This document shows, piece after piece, positions 41,083 through 49,841 of a stretch of 64,000 bases of DNA. Origin of the DNA: CALBPI01 sp963922335 (lineage in GTDB: Bacteria > Pseudomonadota > Gammaproteobacteria > Steroidobacterales > Woeseiaceae); NCBI GenBank assembly GCA_963922335.1, contig CAWUIB010000001.1:1-64000 (forward strand), in the 5' to 3' direction. The translations under genes were made by a program, and so were the position numbers. The notes under the pieces are model-generated. The model saw only the letters and a program-made list of their open reading frames with translations. It did not search any database and had not been told where the DNA came from. Within the stretch, counting starts at the first letter, position 1. Every line of letters begins with the position of its first letter.

Positions 41083-41764
41083 GCGCGGCAGACAACTGCC
41101 ACTGCCGGTGCAACTCGATGTGGAGGCGCGTTTCGAGACGTTCTTTGCAGGCAGCAACGCTTCAGTGGTGGCCACCGTCAAAGCGCCTCCGGCGCCAGGT
41201 GTTTGGCTTAGCGGGCGCATGGGGAGCGGGCGTTCGCATCTTCTACAGGCACTGGTTGCAGAGCGTAATCCGGGTAGTGCGATGTATCTGCCTCTTGAGT
41301 GCGCATTTCCTGCATCTGTGCTCGATGATCTTCCGCCCGACATGGTTGTGTGCCTCGATAACATCGAACAGGTGCTTGGGAATGCGGCCTGGGAGCGCGC
41401 GCTAATGGTGCTTTATGAGCGCCTGTTAGTCGGTGACGGACGGCTGGTGATCGCCGCCTCTGACGCGGTTCGCCAAACCGACATTGCTCTGCCTGACCTG
41501 CGCAGCCGTTTTCAGGCCTTGGTCGGACTGCGCCTCGAGTTCCTCGATGACCAGGCACAAGGTGAAGCGCTCAGATTACGGGCGCGCTTTCGGGGGCTGG
41601 AGTTGCCGGAGGAGACGCTACGCTACCTCATGTCACGTTTGCCCCGAGATCCGACATCGCTCTATGCCTGGCTCGCGAGGCTCGATGAGGCGTCACTGTC
41701 AGAGCAACGTAAGCTGACTGTCCCGTTTGTCAGCGAGGTGATGCGTCGGCAGACGCAATCCTAG
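41072..41764 (+). CDS. hda: DnaA regulatory inactivator Hda
   Basis: 230 residues from TTG 41072 (GGAG six bases upstream), overlapping PerM by 11 bases; ATG 41054 is an alternative adding six residues. 'RQLPLPVQL' near the N-terminus is the beta-clamp binding motif. The AAA+ domain follows with 'GRMGSGRSHLL' (Arg in place of the Walker Lys, as in other Hda proteins) and 'VVCLDNIEQV'. With the clamp it stimulates ATP hydrolysis by DnaA and prevents over-initiation. Its stop abuts the convergent DUF2069 stop without a gap. Confidence 0.92.
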   Translation: MTIERGRQLPLPVQLDVEARFETFFAGSNASVVATVKAPPAPGVWLSGRMGSGRSHLLQALVAERNPGSAMYLPLECAFPASVLDDLPPDMVVCLDNIEQVLGNAAWERALMVLYERLLVGDGRLVIAASDAVRQTDIALPDLRSRFQALVGLRLEFLDDQAQGEALRLRARFRGLELPEETLRYLMSRLPRDPTSLYAWLARLDEASLSEQRKLTVPFVSEVMRRQTQS

Positions 41765-42157
41765 TTAGCCCGACGGCGCGTCTTTCTCAACCTCGGCCGA
41801 ATCTGGTTCGTCGGGTATCGGGTCGGACGGGATGGTCCTAATTGCTGGAATCACCAGGAAAAAGGCACCGAGTGCGGCAATCGCCAGTGCGGCAGCTGGC
41901 GCGAGACTTGACGGATTTGCGATCGCATCCATGAGGCCAACGGTGGCGTACCCGATCGTTGCTAGCAGCGTTAGCAGCCACACGTTACGAGAGGGTTTCA
42001 AGAGTCCGGGCATCACCAATGCGAACGGGAGCAGCATGATCGGCCAGGAACTCCAGTGCACCGAGCCACTTGCGTCCCACAGCCAATAAATCGTGACCGC
42101 CGCAAGCGTTAGCCATGCTGTGAGGCCTGTGCGTCGACGTGCGGAGATCGTTTTCAT
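41765..42157 (-). CDS. DUF2069 membrane protein
   Basis: 130 residues with four membrane helices and an acidic, proline-containing C-terminal tail. 'IYWLWDASG' and 'LPFALVMPGLL' match DUF2069, a family of unknown function commonly located beside wrbA. Its ATG overlaps the wrbA stop (ATGA). Confidence 0.85.
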   Translation of the reverse strand: MKTISARRRTGLTAWLTLAAVTIYWLWDASGSVHWSSWPIMLLPFALVMPGLLKPSRNVWLLTLLATIGYATVGLMDAIANPSSLAPAAALAIAALGAFFLVIPAIRTIPSDPIPDEPDSAEVEKDAPSG

Positions 42158-42747
42158 CGCGCGAGGCGGACCGCGGCGTGCGCAACACGTGCGCCCAGAG
42201 CTTCGGCCAGCGATGCTTCCTCGTCAGTGAGCACGCCGGCATTGTGTGTGCCTGCGACATGCGAGGCGCCATACGGCGTGCCTCCCGACTGCGTTGCTGC
42301 AAGCGCGGGTTCGGTGTAGGGCAGACCACAGATCAACATGCCGTGGTGTAGCAGCGGCACCGCCATGGTCAGCAAAGTGGTTTCCTGTCCACCGTGCATG
42401 GAAGTCGACGACGTGAAGACTCCAGCTGGTTTTCCGGCCAATGCGCCGGATAGCCATGCACCGCTGGTGCCGTCGAGGAAATACTTCATAGCCGACGCCA
42501 TGTTGCCGAAGCGGGTAGGGCTGCCGAGCAGCATCCCGCTGCACGACGCAAGCTCCTCGTGCGTCACGTAAGGCGGACCCGACTCCGGCACCGGTGGCAG
42601 TTCTGCCTCGGTCTTGGCGGTGACGGGTGGTACGGTGCGCAGCCAGGGTTCAGCATGAGAAACCGTGTCAACGCCGCGCGCGATGGCTCGTGCCAACGCC
42701 TCAGTAGAGCCGTTGACGGAATAATAGAGGATTAGGATTCCGTGCAT
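42154..42747 (-). CDS. wrbA: WrbA-type NAD(P)H:quinone oxidoreductase
   Basis: 197 residues from ATG 42747. Flavodoxin-like fold: 'LYYSVNGSTEALA' binds the FMN phosphate, 'GSPTRFGNMASAMKYFLDG' and 'FTSSTSMHGGQETTL' (short: SSTSMHGGQETT) are WrbA hallmarks. Two-electron quinone reduction protects against semiquinone radicals. A longer frame to 42867 overlaps the divergent lipoprotein gene. Confidence 0.94.
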   Translation of the reverse strand: MHGILILYYSVNGSTEALARAIARGVDTVSHAEPWLRTVPPVTAKTEAELPPVPESGPPYVTHEELASCSGMLLGSPTRFGNMASAMKYFLDGTSGAWLSGALAGKPAGVFTSSTSMHGGQETTLLTMAVPLLHHGMLICGLPYTEPALAATQSGGTPYGASHVAGTHNAGVLTDEEASLAEALGARVAHAAVRLAR

Positions 42748-42756
42748 GATTTCCAA

Positions 42757-42765
42757 ATTATGCCA
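42757..42765 (-). promoter_or_regulatory. Extended -10 (TGGCATAAT) nine bases before wrbA
   Basis: Same nine bases as at metG and upstream of the kinase. Nine bases separate the hexamer from the ATG, so the leader would be about two or three bases. Confidence 0.45.
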
Positions 42766-42799
42766 CGCCGGACCTTCCGAAGCAGCGGTGGACAGCGGC

Positions 42800-42827
42800 T
42801 TGACGCTTTGCGCGGCAGTGAGATAAT
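42800..42827 (+). promoter_or_regulatory. Sigma70 promoter of the DUF4398 lipoprotein gene
   Basis: TTGACG (42800-42805), 16-base spacer, GATAAT (42822-42827), the latter preceded by TGA to give an extended -10. Both hexamers match five of six. Six bases after the -10 comes GTG 42834 and then ATG 42837, so the predicted transcript starts at or within three bases of the start codon. Confidence 0.65.
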
Positions 42828-42836
42828 TTTCAGGTG

Positions 42837-43145
42837 ATGTTTTCCGCGAAAACAACAATTTGTGCACTGATGGTGGCGTTCGGCTTAGCGGCCTGCGCGG
42901 CGACGCCTCCGATTCAGGAGATGAGCGACGCGCGCCAGGCGATTAGTGCTGCTGAAACAGTGGACGCGCAGAGCCTTGCTACAGAGACGCTGACGGAAGC
43001 TGGCTTACTGCTGACCAGTGCCGAGCGCAACCTCAAGATTCGCGCCTATGCCGCGGCCCGGCGAGATGCACTGCTCGCGAAAGAGTATGCGATTCGCGCA
43101 CGAGATGAAGCCGAGGCAGCCGGCCCGGACGCGTCCAGGGATTAG
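42837..43145 (+). CDS. DUF4398 small lipoprotein
   Basis: 102 residues from ATG 42837 (GTG 42834 immediately precedes in frame). Signal peptide with lipobox 'LAAC', so lipid-modified; residue 2 after the Cys is Ala, consistent with outer-membrane sorting. The mature part is one long amphipathic helical pair: 'SDARQAISAAE', then 'ETLTEAGLLLTSAERNLK', 'AARRDALLAKEYAIRA', matching DUF4398. The function is unknown; similar proteins often sit near OmpA-like genes. The stop overlaps that of the lytic transglycosylase gene by three bases. Confidence 0.85.
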   Translation: MFSAKTTICALMVAFGLAACAATPPIQEMSDARQAISAAETVDAQSLATETLTEAGLLLTSAERNLKIRAYAAARRDALLAKEYAIRARDEAEAAGPDASRD

Positions 43146-43714
43146 TCGCGACGCCAACGACCGCGCAGCCGGTCGAGAACCTTATTTGAATAGCGCGTGC
43201 TGCCAAGACTGCCGTTGTAGCGGCCGAGGGAGCGGTGCAGGTCGCCTTTCTCGCGGTCGTAATAGTGGCGGAGGATTGTGCAACCCATGCGTAGATTGGT
43301 ATCGATATCGAACAGGCTATCGTCGGGCTGACCGATTTCATCGAGCCAGAAGGGCATGACTTGCATCAAGCCCCGTGCTCCGGCGCGCGAGATTGCAAAT
43401 CGGTCGAAATTACTTTCGATCTCAATCACGGCTAGGACGAGTTCCGGCGGCAGATCGACTCGCGTCGCCTCGCGGTGCACACCTTTTAGAATCTGGATCC
43501 GCTCTTCGGGATCTTTAACGCGACTACCTAGCCGCGCCGACATGTCTTTCAGCCAGACTTCAGCATCGAAGCGATCGTCGAATGTCTCAGTCTCCAGCGC
43601 AGCGAGGCGCAGCGCCTCTCGAAGCTCGGGATCCGCTTCAGTCGGCTTCGCTGCATTCGCGGGCAGGCAAACTGCGAGACCGAGCAGGATGATGATCGTC
43701 AGTCGATACAACAT
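43142..43714 (-). CDS. Lytic transglycosylase with SLT domain
   Basis: 190 residues with a signal peptide (to about residue 21). The SLT domain has the catalytic Glu100 in 'AVIEIESNF', 'GARGLMQVMP', and 'SLGRYNGSLG' for substrate binding. Cleaves peptidoglycan glycan strands with 1,6-anhydro product formation. Begins 12 bases after the proS stop on the same strand, a conserved pairing. Confidence 0.9.
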   Translation of the reverse strand: MLYRLTIIILLGLAVCLPANAAKPTEADPELREALRLAALETETFDDRFDAEVWLKDMSARLGSRVKDPEERIQILKGVHREATRVDLPPELVLAVIEIESNFDRFAISRAGARGLMQVMPFWLDEIGQPDDSLFDIDTNLRMGCTILRHYYDREKGDLHRSLGRYNGSLGSTRYSNKVLDRLRGRWRRD

Positions 43715-43726
43715 CCCGCCATTATG

Positions 43727-45421
43727 TCAGCTAACACCGATTCGGCTAAGAAGCGCGTCACGCTTCAACATCTCCCGACCGCCTTCCCGACGGTACTGAT
43801 ACTCGTATTCGCCGTCAGCCAGACCGCGATCGCCGATGACGACTCGGTGCGGAATGCCAAGAAGCTCCGCATCAGCGAATTTTGCGCCGGGACGCGCATC
43901 TCTGTCATCGATCAGCACATCGACGCCCGCGGCTTGAAGCTCCTGATACAAAGACTCGGACGCCTCACGCACCGCGTCGGAGCGATGGGCGTTGATCGGG
44001 ACGATCACCACGAGCCAGGGCGCGAGCGGCTCCGGCCAAATAATCCCGTTCTCATCGTGGTTCTGTTCGATCGCTGCGCCGACGATGCGCGTAATGCCGA
44101 TGCCATAGCAACCCATGAACGGAGTGACGGACTGCCCCGCTTCGTCCTGCACGCTGACTTCGAGCGCCTCAGAGTACTTCTTGCCCAGCTGGAATATATG
44201 GCCGACCTCGATCCCTCTGGCGATCGACAGCGTGCCACCGCCATTTGGTGATGGGTCGCCCGCACCGACGTTGCGAAGATCGAAGGGCTCGCCAGACTCT
44301 GCATCTCGACCCCAGTTGACGCCGGTCAGGTGCTCGTATTTGACGTTCGCACCACAAGCGAAATCGGACAAAGACCATGCAGCGTTATCGACAATGACGG
44401 GAATGCTGAGCCCCACAGGTCCAACCGATCCCGGTGGCGCGCCGGTCGCTTTTACGACCTCACCCGGCTCCAGCATGGTGAGCGGTGAAGCGATGAGCGG
44501 GTGCTTTTGCGCCTTCACAGCGTTGAGGGTGTGGTCGCCGCGGAGCACGACCGCAACCGGTCCATCGGTGCCCGCGAGGATGAGCGTTTTGACTACCCGG
44601 TCCACAGGGAGACTCAACGCAGTCGCTGCGTCTTCAATCGTTTTGGCGCCGGGCGTTGGTACTGTCTGAACCGTTTCCGTCGCGCCGTCACGCTCTCCCG
44701 GCGCTGGTGCCGGCGTCAGTTCAACATTCGCGGCGTAGTGGTCGGCGTCGCAATAGGCGATGGCGTCCTCACCCGAATCGGCGAGCACGTGAAACTCTTC
44801 CGAGCGTGCGCCGCCGATCTCACCGCTATCGGCATCGACCGCACGAAAGCCAAGCCCCATGCGCTCAAACGCTCGGTGGTAGGCAGCCGACATCGCATCG
44901 TAGCTCGCCGCCATTGTGTTCTCGTCGATGTCGAATGAGTAGGCGTCCTTCATGATGAATTCGCGCGAGCGCATGACGCCAAAACGCGGTCGGATTTCGT
45001 CGCGGAACTTGGTCTGAATTTGGTAGAACGACGTCGGTAGATCTTTGTATGAGCGCAGCTCGCGGCGCGCGATATCGGTGATCACCTCCTCATGGGTCGG
45101 ACCGACGCAATAGTCACGTTCATGGCGGTCATGTGCACGCAGCAACAGCGGTCCGTACTGGTCCCATCGTCCACTCTCTTGCCACAGCTCTGCTGGCTGG
45201 ATGGTAGGCATGAGCAATTCCTGGGTGCCGATTGCGTTCATCTCTTCACGTACGATCGCTTCGACCTTGCGCAGCACGCGCAACCCGATCGGCATCCATG
45301 TGAAGATGCCTGACGTCAGCCGCCGGATCATTCCGGTACGCAACATCAATTTGTGGCTGACAATCTCCGCTTCTGCAGGATCTTCTTTCAAGGTGCGCAG
45401 ATGAATCTGGCTGACTCGCAT
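43727..45421 (-). CDS. proS: Prolyl-tRNA synthetase, bacterial type with editing domain
   Basis: 564 residues. Class II motifs: motif 1 near 'PIGLRVLRKVEAIVREEM', motif 2 'TKFRDEIRPRFGVMRSREF' (short form: FRDEIRPRFGVMR), motif 3 'GCYGIGITR'. Between motifs 2 and 3 lies the YbaK-like INS domain (about 225-405) that deacylates Ala-tRNA(Pro). TACAAT on the minus strand (plus 45452-45457) is a likely -10, giving a leader of about 24 bases. Confidence 0.96.
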   Translation of the reverse strand: MRVSQIHLRTLKEDPAEAEIVSHKLMLRTGMIRRLTSGIFTWMPIGLRVLRKVEAIVREEMNAIGTQELLMPTIQPAELWQESGRWDQYGPLLLRAHDRHERDYCVGPTHEEVITDIARRELRSYKDLPTSFYQIQTKFRDEIRPRFGVMRSREFIMKDAYSFDIDENTMAASYDAMSAAYHRAFERMGLGFRAVDADSGEIGGARSEEFHVLADSGEDAIAYCDADHYAANVELTPAPAPGERDGATETVQTVPTPGAKTIEDAATALSLPVDRVVKTLILAGTDGPVAVVLRGDHTLNAVKAQKHPLIASPLTMLEPGEVVKATGAPPGSVGPVGLSIPVIVDNAAWSLSDFACGANVKYEHLTGVNWGRDAESGEPFDLRNVGAGDPSPNGGGTLSIARGIEVGHIFQLGKKYSEALEVSVQDEAGQSVTPFMGCYGIGITRIVGAAIEQNHDENGIIWPEPLAPWLVVIVPINAHRSDAVREASESLYQELQAAGVDVLIDDRDARPGAKFADAELLGIPHRVVIGDRGLADGEYEYQYRREGGREMLKRDALLSRIGVS

Positions 45422-45477
45422 GTAATTCTCGTTTTGTCGGTTCCGGCCGCTATTGTAGCGACGAACGATGTTGGCGG

Positions 45478-45483
45478 TAGACT
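45478..45483 (+). promoter_or_regulatory. Weak -10 candidate six bases before the PSD-like gene
   Basis: TAGACT (four of six) ends six bases before ATG 45490, with TTGTAG 19 bases upstream. Listed because the spacing matches other genes in the window; by itself weak. Confidence 0.25.
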
Positions 45484-45489
45484 ATAACG

Positions 45490-46143
45490 ATGCGGAGCTA
45501 CTCGGTGATCGCCCCTGAGGGCATGTGGATCGTACTCGCGATTGCAGGCGCTGGAATCGCCACTGCGGTGTGGGTGGGTCCGTTGTGGTCGCTGCCGTGG
45601 GTGATTTTGTTCGTGTTCGCGATCCTCCTGTTCCAGGATCCGCGGCGTGAGCTTCCGCTGGCGCCGCTGTCGGTGCTAGCGCCGGTCGATGGCACGGTGC
45701 TCGATGTCGAGCTGTGTCGCTCGGGTTTGTTGGACCGCCAGTCGCTGCGTATCCGCATCGCCAACAATCCGCTCGGCGCCTACACGCTGCGTGCGCCTGT
45801 GGAGGGGCGCTTGTTGGATCCCCGTGACAATGTGGCTGAGGGTGCGTTGGCGACCGGTCGGGGTGGCATGTGGCTGCGCACGGATGAGGGCGACGACGTG
45901 GTGGTGTCGTTCTCAGGTAAGCAGCGGTTCGGTGGTCCGCGTGCAATGTTCCGGTATGGCGAACGCGTAGGGCACGGTCAGCGATGCGCCTATTTACGCC
46001 TCGTATCTGTGTGCGAAGTGTATCTTCCGGAGCGCGTCTTACCGCGAGTGGAGGCTGGACAACGGGTAACCGCAGGCCAGACAGTGCTCGCCAAGTTGCG
46101 ACGAGAGCTAGACGAGGTAGAGAAAACGCCAGAATCGTCCTGA
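45490..46143 (+). CDS. Phosphatidylserine decarboxylase-like protein lacking key residues
   Basis: 217 residues with two N-terminal membrane helices. The rest follows the short PSD-A decarboxylase fold: 'FQDPRRELP' for FYRDPxRxxP, 'APVDG' for PaDG (Asp67), 'RAPVEG' for RAPvaG, and 'CEVYLP' then 'AGQRVTAGQTVLA' at the end. In active enzymes the segment before RAP is DVHVN; here it is GAYTL, so the catalytic His is Tyr98. The Gly-Ser cleavage site (FGS) reads LVS, with Ser173 kept but Gly replaced by Val. Self-processing to a pyruvoyl enzyme is therefore doubtful. The gene occupies the usual psd place next to pssA. Active divergent enzyme or pseudoenzyme cannot be settled here. Confidence 0.7.
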   Translation: MRSYSVIAPEGMWIVLAIAGAGIATAVWVGPLWSLPWVILFVFAILLFQDPRRELPLAPLSVLAPVDGTVLDVELCRSGLLDRQSLRIRIANNPLGAYTLRAPVEGRLLDPRDNVAEGALATGRGGMWLRTDEGDDVVVSFSGKQRFGGPRAMFRYGERVGHGQRCAYLRLVSVCEVYLPERVLPRVEAGQRVTAGQTVLAKLRRELDEVEKTPESS

Positions 46144-46206
46144 TCCCTGTATCCGCGGTGCTATTGGGCGTGGCACACTGGTGTTCCGCAGTCACTGGTG
46201 GCAGAT

Positions 46207-47016
46207 ATGAGTGCACCACGACAGGTTCGCCGGCGAGGCGTGTACTTGTTGCCGAACCTTCTGACGACGCTCGCGTTGTTCGCGGGCTTCTACGCGATCG
46301 TCGCGGCAATCGATGGCAATTTCGATGCCGCAGGAATCGCGATTTTCGTTGCCATGTTCATGGATGGAGCGGATGGGCGTGTCGCCCGAATGACGAGCAC
46401 GCAAAGCGACTTCGGCAAAGAATACGACAGCCTCTCCGACATGATCAGCTTCGGACTCGCACCGGCGGTTGTGGTCTATCAATGGGGTGTCGCACGACTG
46501 GCGGAATATTCCGTCGCGTGGGGTCGAGTGGGCTGGCTGGTCGCATTTCTGTTTGCCGTGTCCGCCGCGCTGCGCCTCGCACGGTTCAACACGATGCCCT
46601 CCAAGCTCGGAAAGGCGTGGTTTCAAGGACTGCCGAGTCCGTCGGCCGCGGCGATGGTCGCCGCCTTCGTATGGCTCAGCGCGGAGTATGGCATCGGCGG
46701 CTTTGTTGGATTGATCATTGCTTTTGCGGTGACGGCGATGGCGGGTGTGCTGATGGTCAGCAACCTGCGCTATTACAGTTTCAAACAGATGTCCCAAAAG
46801 CGGATGGTGCCTTTTGCTGCACTGTTGCTAGTGCCTCTGATCATTGCGCTGATCTCCATAAATCCTCCGGTCGTACTGTTCTTACTCGCATTTAGTTATG
46901 CGCTGTCAGGCCCGGCTTTGATGATCGTCAATCGCGAACCCGTGCATCGGGTGATGTTTGATGACGATCCTGATGAGGATGACTCCGACGACAACATCAG
47001 AGACTTGCATGGCTGA
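46207..47016 (+). CDS. pssA: CDP-diacylglycerol--serine O-phosphatidyltransferase
   Basis: 269 residues from ATG 46207 (GTG 46198 is an alternative), about seven membrane helices. The CDP-alcohol motif 'DGADGRVARMT' with 'SDFGKEYDSLSDM' and 'SFGLAPAVV' is the type II PssA form. Makes phosphatidylserine, precursor of phosphatidylethanolamine. The C-terminus is a very acidic tail rich in Asp (residues 250-266). Directly downstream of the PSD-like gene and overlapping the next start by eight bases. Confidence 0.93.
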   Translation: MSAPRQVRRRGVYLLPNLLTTLALFAGFYAIVAAIDGNFDAAGIAIFVAMFMDGADGRVARMTSTQSDFGKEYDSLSDMISFGLAPAVVVYQWGVARLAEYSVAWGRVGWLVAFLFAVSAALRLARFNTMPSKLGKAWFQGLPSPSAAAMVAAFVWLSAEYGIGGFVGLIIAFAVTAMAGVLMVSNLRYYSFKQMSQKRMVPFAALLLVPLIIALISINPPVVLFLLAFSYALSGPALMIVNREPVHRVMFDDDPDEDDSDDNIRDLHG

Positions 47017-47728
47017 ACGTCTCACTCCAGCACAGCGCGTCGAAACACTGGAGGCGATGGGCATTCGCAGCTGGCGTGAGCGTGGCAGCGTTGCAGTGAC
47101 TGCGACGCCCACACCCGTCGCGACGGCGTCGTCAGAGCACATCGCGCCTGAATCGAGTGCCCGCGAGCTTCCCGGCAATTGGGCAGAGTTACGCCACGCG
47201 GTTAAGCGCTGTACGGAGTGCCGTCTGCATGAAACACGTACCCAGTCTGTCTTTGGGGTTGGGGATGACAACGCTCGATTGATGGTGATCGGCGAGGGAC
47301 CGGGCGCGGAAGAAGATCGCACCGGTGAGCCATTTGTCGGTCGCGCTGGCAAAATGCTCGATGCAATGTTGAAGGCGATTAACATTGCCCGTGAGCAGGT
47401 ATTCATCGCCAACGTGGTCAAGTGCAGGCCACCGCAGAATCGTGATCCACGAGCGGATGAGGTTGAAGCTTGCTCTGGGTATTTGCGCGCCCAAATCTCA
47501 CATGTAAAACCAGACCTGTTGTTGGCGGTTGGACGAGTCGCAGCGCAGCACTTGCTGGGTTCAACCGAACCACTCGGCAAAATGCGCGGACGCGACGATC
47601 TTGAGGCTTTCGGTATTCCGGTCATCGTGACCTACCATCCCGCCTATTTGTTGCGTACGCCGGCTCAGAAAGGTCGCGCGTGGATCGACCTCAAACGTGT
47701 GCGCCACGCGCTGGGTGAGCGAGCATGA
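47009..47728 (+). CDS. Family 4 uracil-DNA glycosylase with Fe-S cluster
   Basis: 239 residues from ATG 47009. Motif 'GEGPGAEEDRTGEPFVGRAG' region (short: GEGPGAEED) and C-terminal 'TYHPAYLLR' form the uracil pocket; Cys68, Cys71, Cys139 and Cys155 fit the four ligands of the family 4 [4Fe-4S] cluster. Removes uracil from DNA. The first 55 residues are a low-complexity lead with a helical 'LTPAQRVETLEAMGI' element, also seen in other proteobacterial members. Overlaps rimI by ATGA. Confidence 0.92.
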   Translation: MAERLTPAQRVETLEAMGIRSWRERGSVAVTATPTPVATASSEHIAPESSARELPGNWAELRHAVKRCTECRLHETRTQSVFGVGDDNARLMVIGEGPGAEEDRTGEPFVGRAGKMLDAMLKAINIAREQVFIANVVKCRPPQNRDPRADEVEACSGYLRAQISHVKPDLLLAVGRVAAQHLLGSTEPLGKMRGRDDLEAFGIPVIVTYHPAYLLRTPAQKGRAWIDLKRVRHALGERA

Positions 47729-48192
47729 GCGTTGCTGATGATCTTTTGACCCCGACGGTCAGGCCGATGCGCCATGAGGATGTCGAGCAGGTCGCTCAAA
47801 TTGAGAATCAGAGCTACCAGTTCCCTTGGAGTATTGGCATTTTCCGTGACTGCTTGCTCGCCGGCTATCAGTGCCTCACGGTTGTACAGCAGGGTGAGGT
47901 GCGAGCCTATGGCATTCTGTCGATGGCTGCGGGTGAAGCACACGTCCTGAACGTTTGTGTCGCGCCCGCATTCCGCCGCCAGGGGTACGGGGTGATGCTC
48001 CTGAACGAGATGATCCGCATTTCCCGGGATGCACGCATCCGCCGGATTTTTTTGGAGGTCCGGCCGTCGAATCTCGCGGCAACCAGCATGTATCATGCAC
48101 TCGGCTTCACAACGATCGGGCGGCGCAGCAACTACTACAAGGCTGACAACAATGGGCGCGAGGATGCGCTGGTATTGTCGCTCACGCTGTAG
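47725..48192 (+). CDS. rimI: Ribosomal protein S18 alanine N-acetyltransferase
   Basis: 155-residue GNAT protein. 'IENQSYQFPWS' and the acetyl-CoA loop 'VAPAFRRQGYGVMLL' are RimI-like, with 'LEVRPSNLAATSMYHALGF' (short: EVRPSNLAATSMY) for the substrate side. Acetylates the N-terminus of S18 and perhaps other proteins. Translationally coupled to the glycosylase gene. Confidence 0.9.
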   Translation: MSVADDLLTPTVRPMRHEDVEQVAQIENQSYQFPWSIGIFRDCLLAGYQCLTVVQQGEVRAYGILSMAAGEAHVLNVCVAPAFRRQGYGVMLLNEMIRISRDARIRRIFLEVRPSNLAATSMYHALGFTTIGRRSNYYKADNNGREDALVLSLTL

Positions 48193-48249
48193 CTCCATCA
48201 GCGCCTGAGTTATCCTGCGCGCCTAGTTTCTGATTACCTTTTCTCCTTC

Positions 48250-49830
48250 ATGACAGAGCTGCTCGAACAAGTGCAGCGTCGCCGCACTTTCGCGATCATC
48301 TCGCACCCTGATGCTGGCAAAACGACGCTGACCGAAAAACTGTTGCTTTTTGGTGGTGCCATTAAGCTTGCGGGTACCGTCAAGGGCCGCAAAGCGAGCC
48401 GTCATGCCACCTCGGACTGGATGAAACTCGAGCAGGAACGCGGTATTTCCGTTACCTCTTCGGTCATGCAATTTCCGTTTGAAGGGCACGTGGTCAATCT
48501 GCTGGACACGCCCGGGCACGAGGACTTCTCCGAGGATACCTACCGTACGTTGACGGCGGTCGACTCGGCGATGATGGTCATCGACTGCGCTAAAGGTGTG
48601 GAGCAAAGGACGGTCAAACTCATGGAAGTCTGCCGTCTTCGAGACACACCGATCGTGACCTTCATCAACAAGCTCGACCGCGAGGGCCGTGAACCCATCG
48701 AGCTGCTGGATGAAATCGAATCGGTACTCGGTATCGTTTGTACCCCAGTCACCTGGCCCATCGGCATGGGCAGCCGGTTGCGCGGTGTCTACCACCTGCC
48801 GCAGGACCGGATTTATGTGTATCGGGCGGAAGATCGCCACACGGCCGGCGAAACCGAGATCATCGAGGGACTCGAGTCTGATGCTGCGCGTGAGTTCCTT
48901 GGGGATGACTGGCAGGCGTTTGCTGACGAAATAGAGCTACTGCAAGGCGTGTACGCGGAGTTTGATCTCGATGAGTATCTCGCAGCGAGACAAACGCCAG
49001 TCTACTTTGGGTCGGCGATCAGCAACTTCGGTGTCCGCGAGTTGCTGGCAGGGTTTGTAGAGCATGCACCGGGGCCGCAACCGAGGGCGGCGGAGGAGCG
49101 TGAGGTTGCACCCGAGGAAGAGGCTTTAACCGGTTTCGTTTTCAAGATTCAGGCGAACATGGACCCTGGGCATCGTGACCGTATCGCCTTCATGCGAGTG
49201 TGCTCTGGAGAATTCCGACCGGGCATGAAGTTACGCAGCATGCGACTCGGCAAGGACATCAAGTTCCCTGAGGCCATCACCTTCATGGCGGCAGATCGCC
49301 AACAGGCAAGTTCTGCAGTCGCAGGGGACATTATCGGATTGCACAATCATGGCACGATCAACATCGGTGATAGCTTCACCGAATCGGGTCAGATCAACTT
49401 CACCGGCATACCGAGTTTCGCGCCCGAAATTTTCCGGCGCGCTGTATTGCGCGATCCCTTGCGGCTAAAAGCGCTACAAAAAGGTCTGGCGCAATTGTGC
49501 GAAGAGGGTGCCACGCAGCTGTTTAAGCCGATGCGTAACAACGATCTGATTCTGGGTGCGGTCGGCATTCTGCAGTTCGATGTTGTTGCACATCGACTGC
49601 GCGAGGAATACGGCGTCGAATGCCAGTTCGAGTCTGTCAACGTACATACCGCTCGCTGGGTGCATGCCGATGACGAGAAAAAACTCGATGAGTTTCGTCG
49701 CAAGGCGCACGACAATCTGGCGGTGGATCACAGCGATGCGCTCGTCTATGTCGCACCAACGCGTGTGAACCTTCAACTGACCGAGGAGCGTTGGCCGGAT
49801 ATTCAATTTCGTGCCACGCGAGAACTCTAA
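48250..49830 (+). CDS. prfC: Peptide chain release factor 3
   Basis: 526 residues, typical. GTPase motifs 'SHPDAGKTTLTEKLL' (G1), 'DTPGHEDFSEDTYR' (G3) and 'NKLDREGR' (G4), then domains II and III ('ANMDPGHRDRIAF'). Recycles RF1/RF2 from the ribosome after termination. No clear ribosome-binding sequence lies before the ATG. Followed after 11 bases by the transporter gene. Confidence 0.96.
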   Translation: MTELLEQVQRRRTFAIISHPDAGKTTLTEKLLLFGGAIKLAGTVKGRKASRHATSDWMKLEQERGISVTSSVMQFPFEGHVVNLLDTPGHEDFSEDTYRTLTAVDSAMMVIDCAKGVEQRTVKLMEVCRLRDTPIVTFINKLDREGREPIELLDEIESVLGIVCTPVTWPIGMGSRLRGVYHLPQDRIYVYRAEDRHTAGETEIIEGLESDAAREFLGDDWQAFADEIELLQGVYAEFDLDEYLAARQTPVYFGSAISNFGVRELLAGFVEHAPGPQPRAAEEREVAPEEEALTGFVFKIQANMDPGHRDRIAFMRVCSGEFRPGMKLRSMRLGKDIKFPEAITFMAADRQQASSAVAGDIIGLHNHGTINIGDSFTESGQINFTGIPSFAPEIFRRAVLRDPLRLKALQKGLAQLCEEGATQLFKPMRNNDLILGAVGILQFDVVAHRLREEYGVECQFESVNVHTARWVHADDEKKLDEFRRKAHDNLAVDHSDALVYVAPTRVNLQLTEERWPDIQFRATREL

Positions 49831-49841
49831 ACGGAGTCCCT

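Noticed and set aside
41200..41240. Walker A Lys-to-Arg change in Hda as a sign of inactivity
   Set aside because: Arg at this position is normal for the Hda family.
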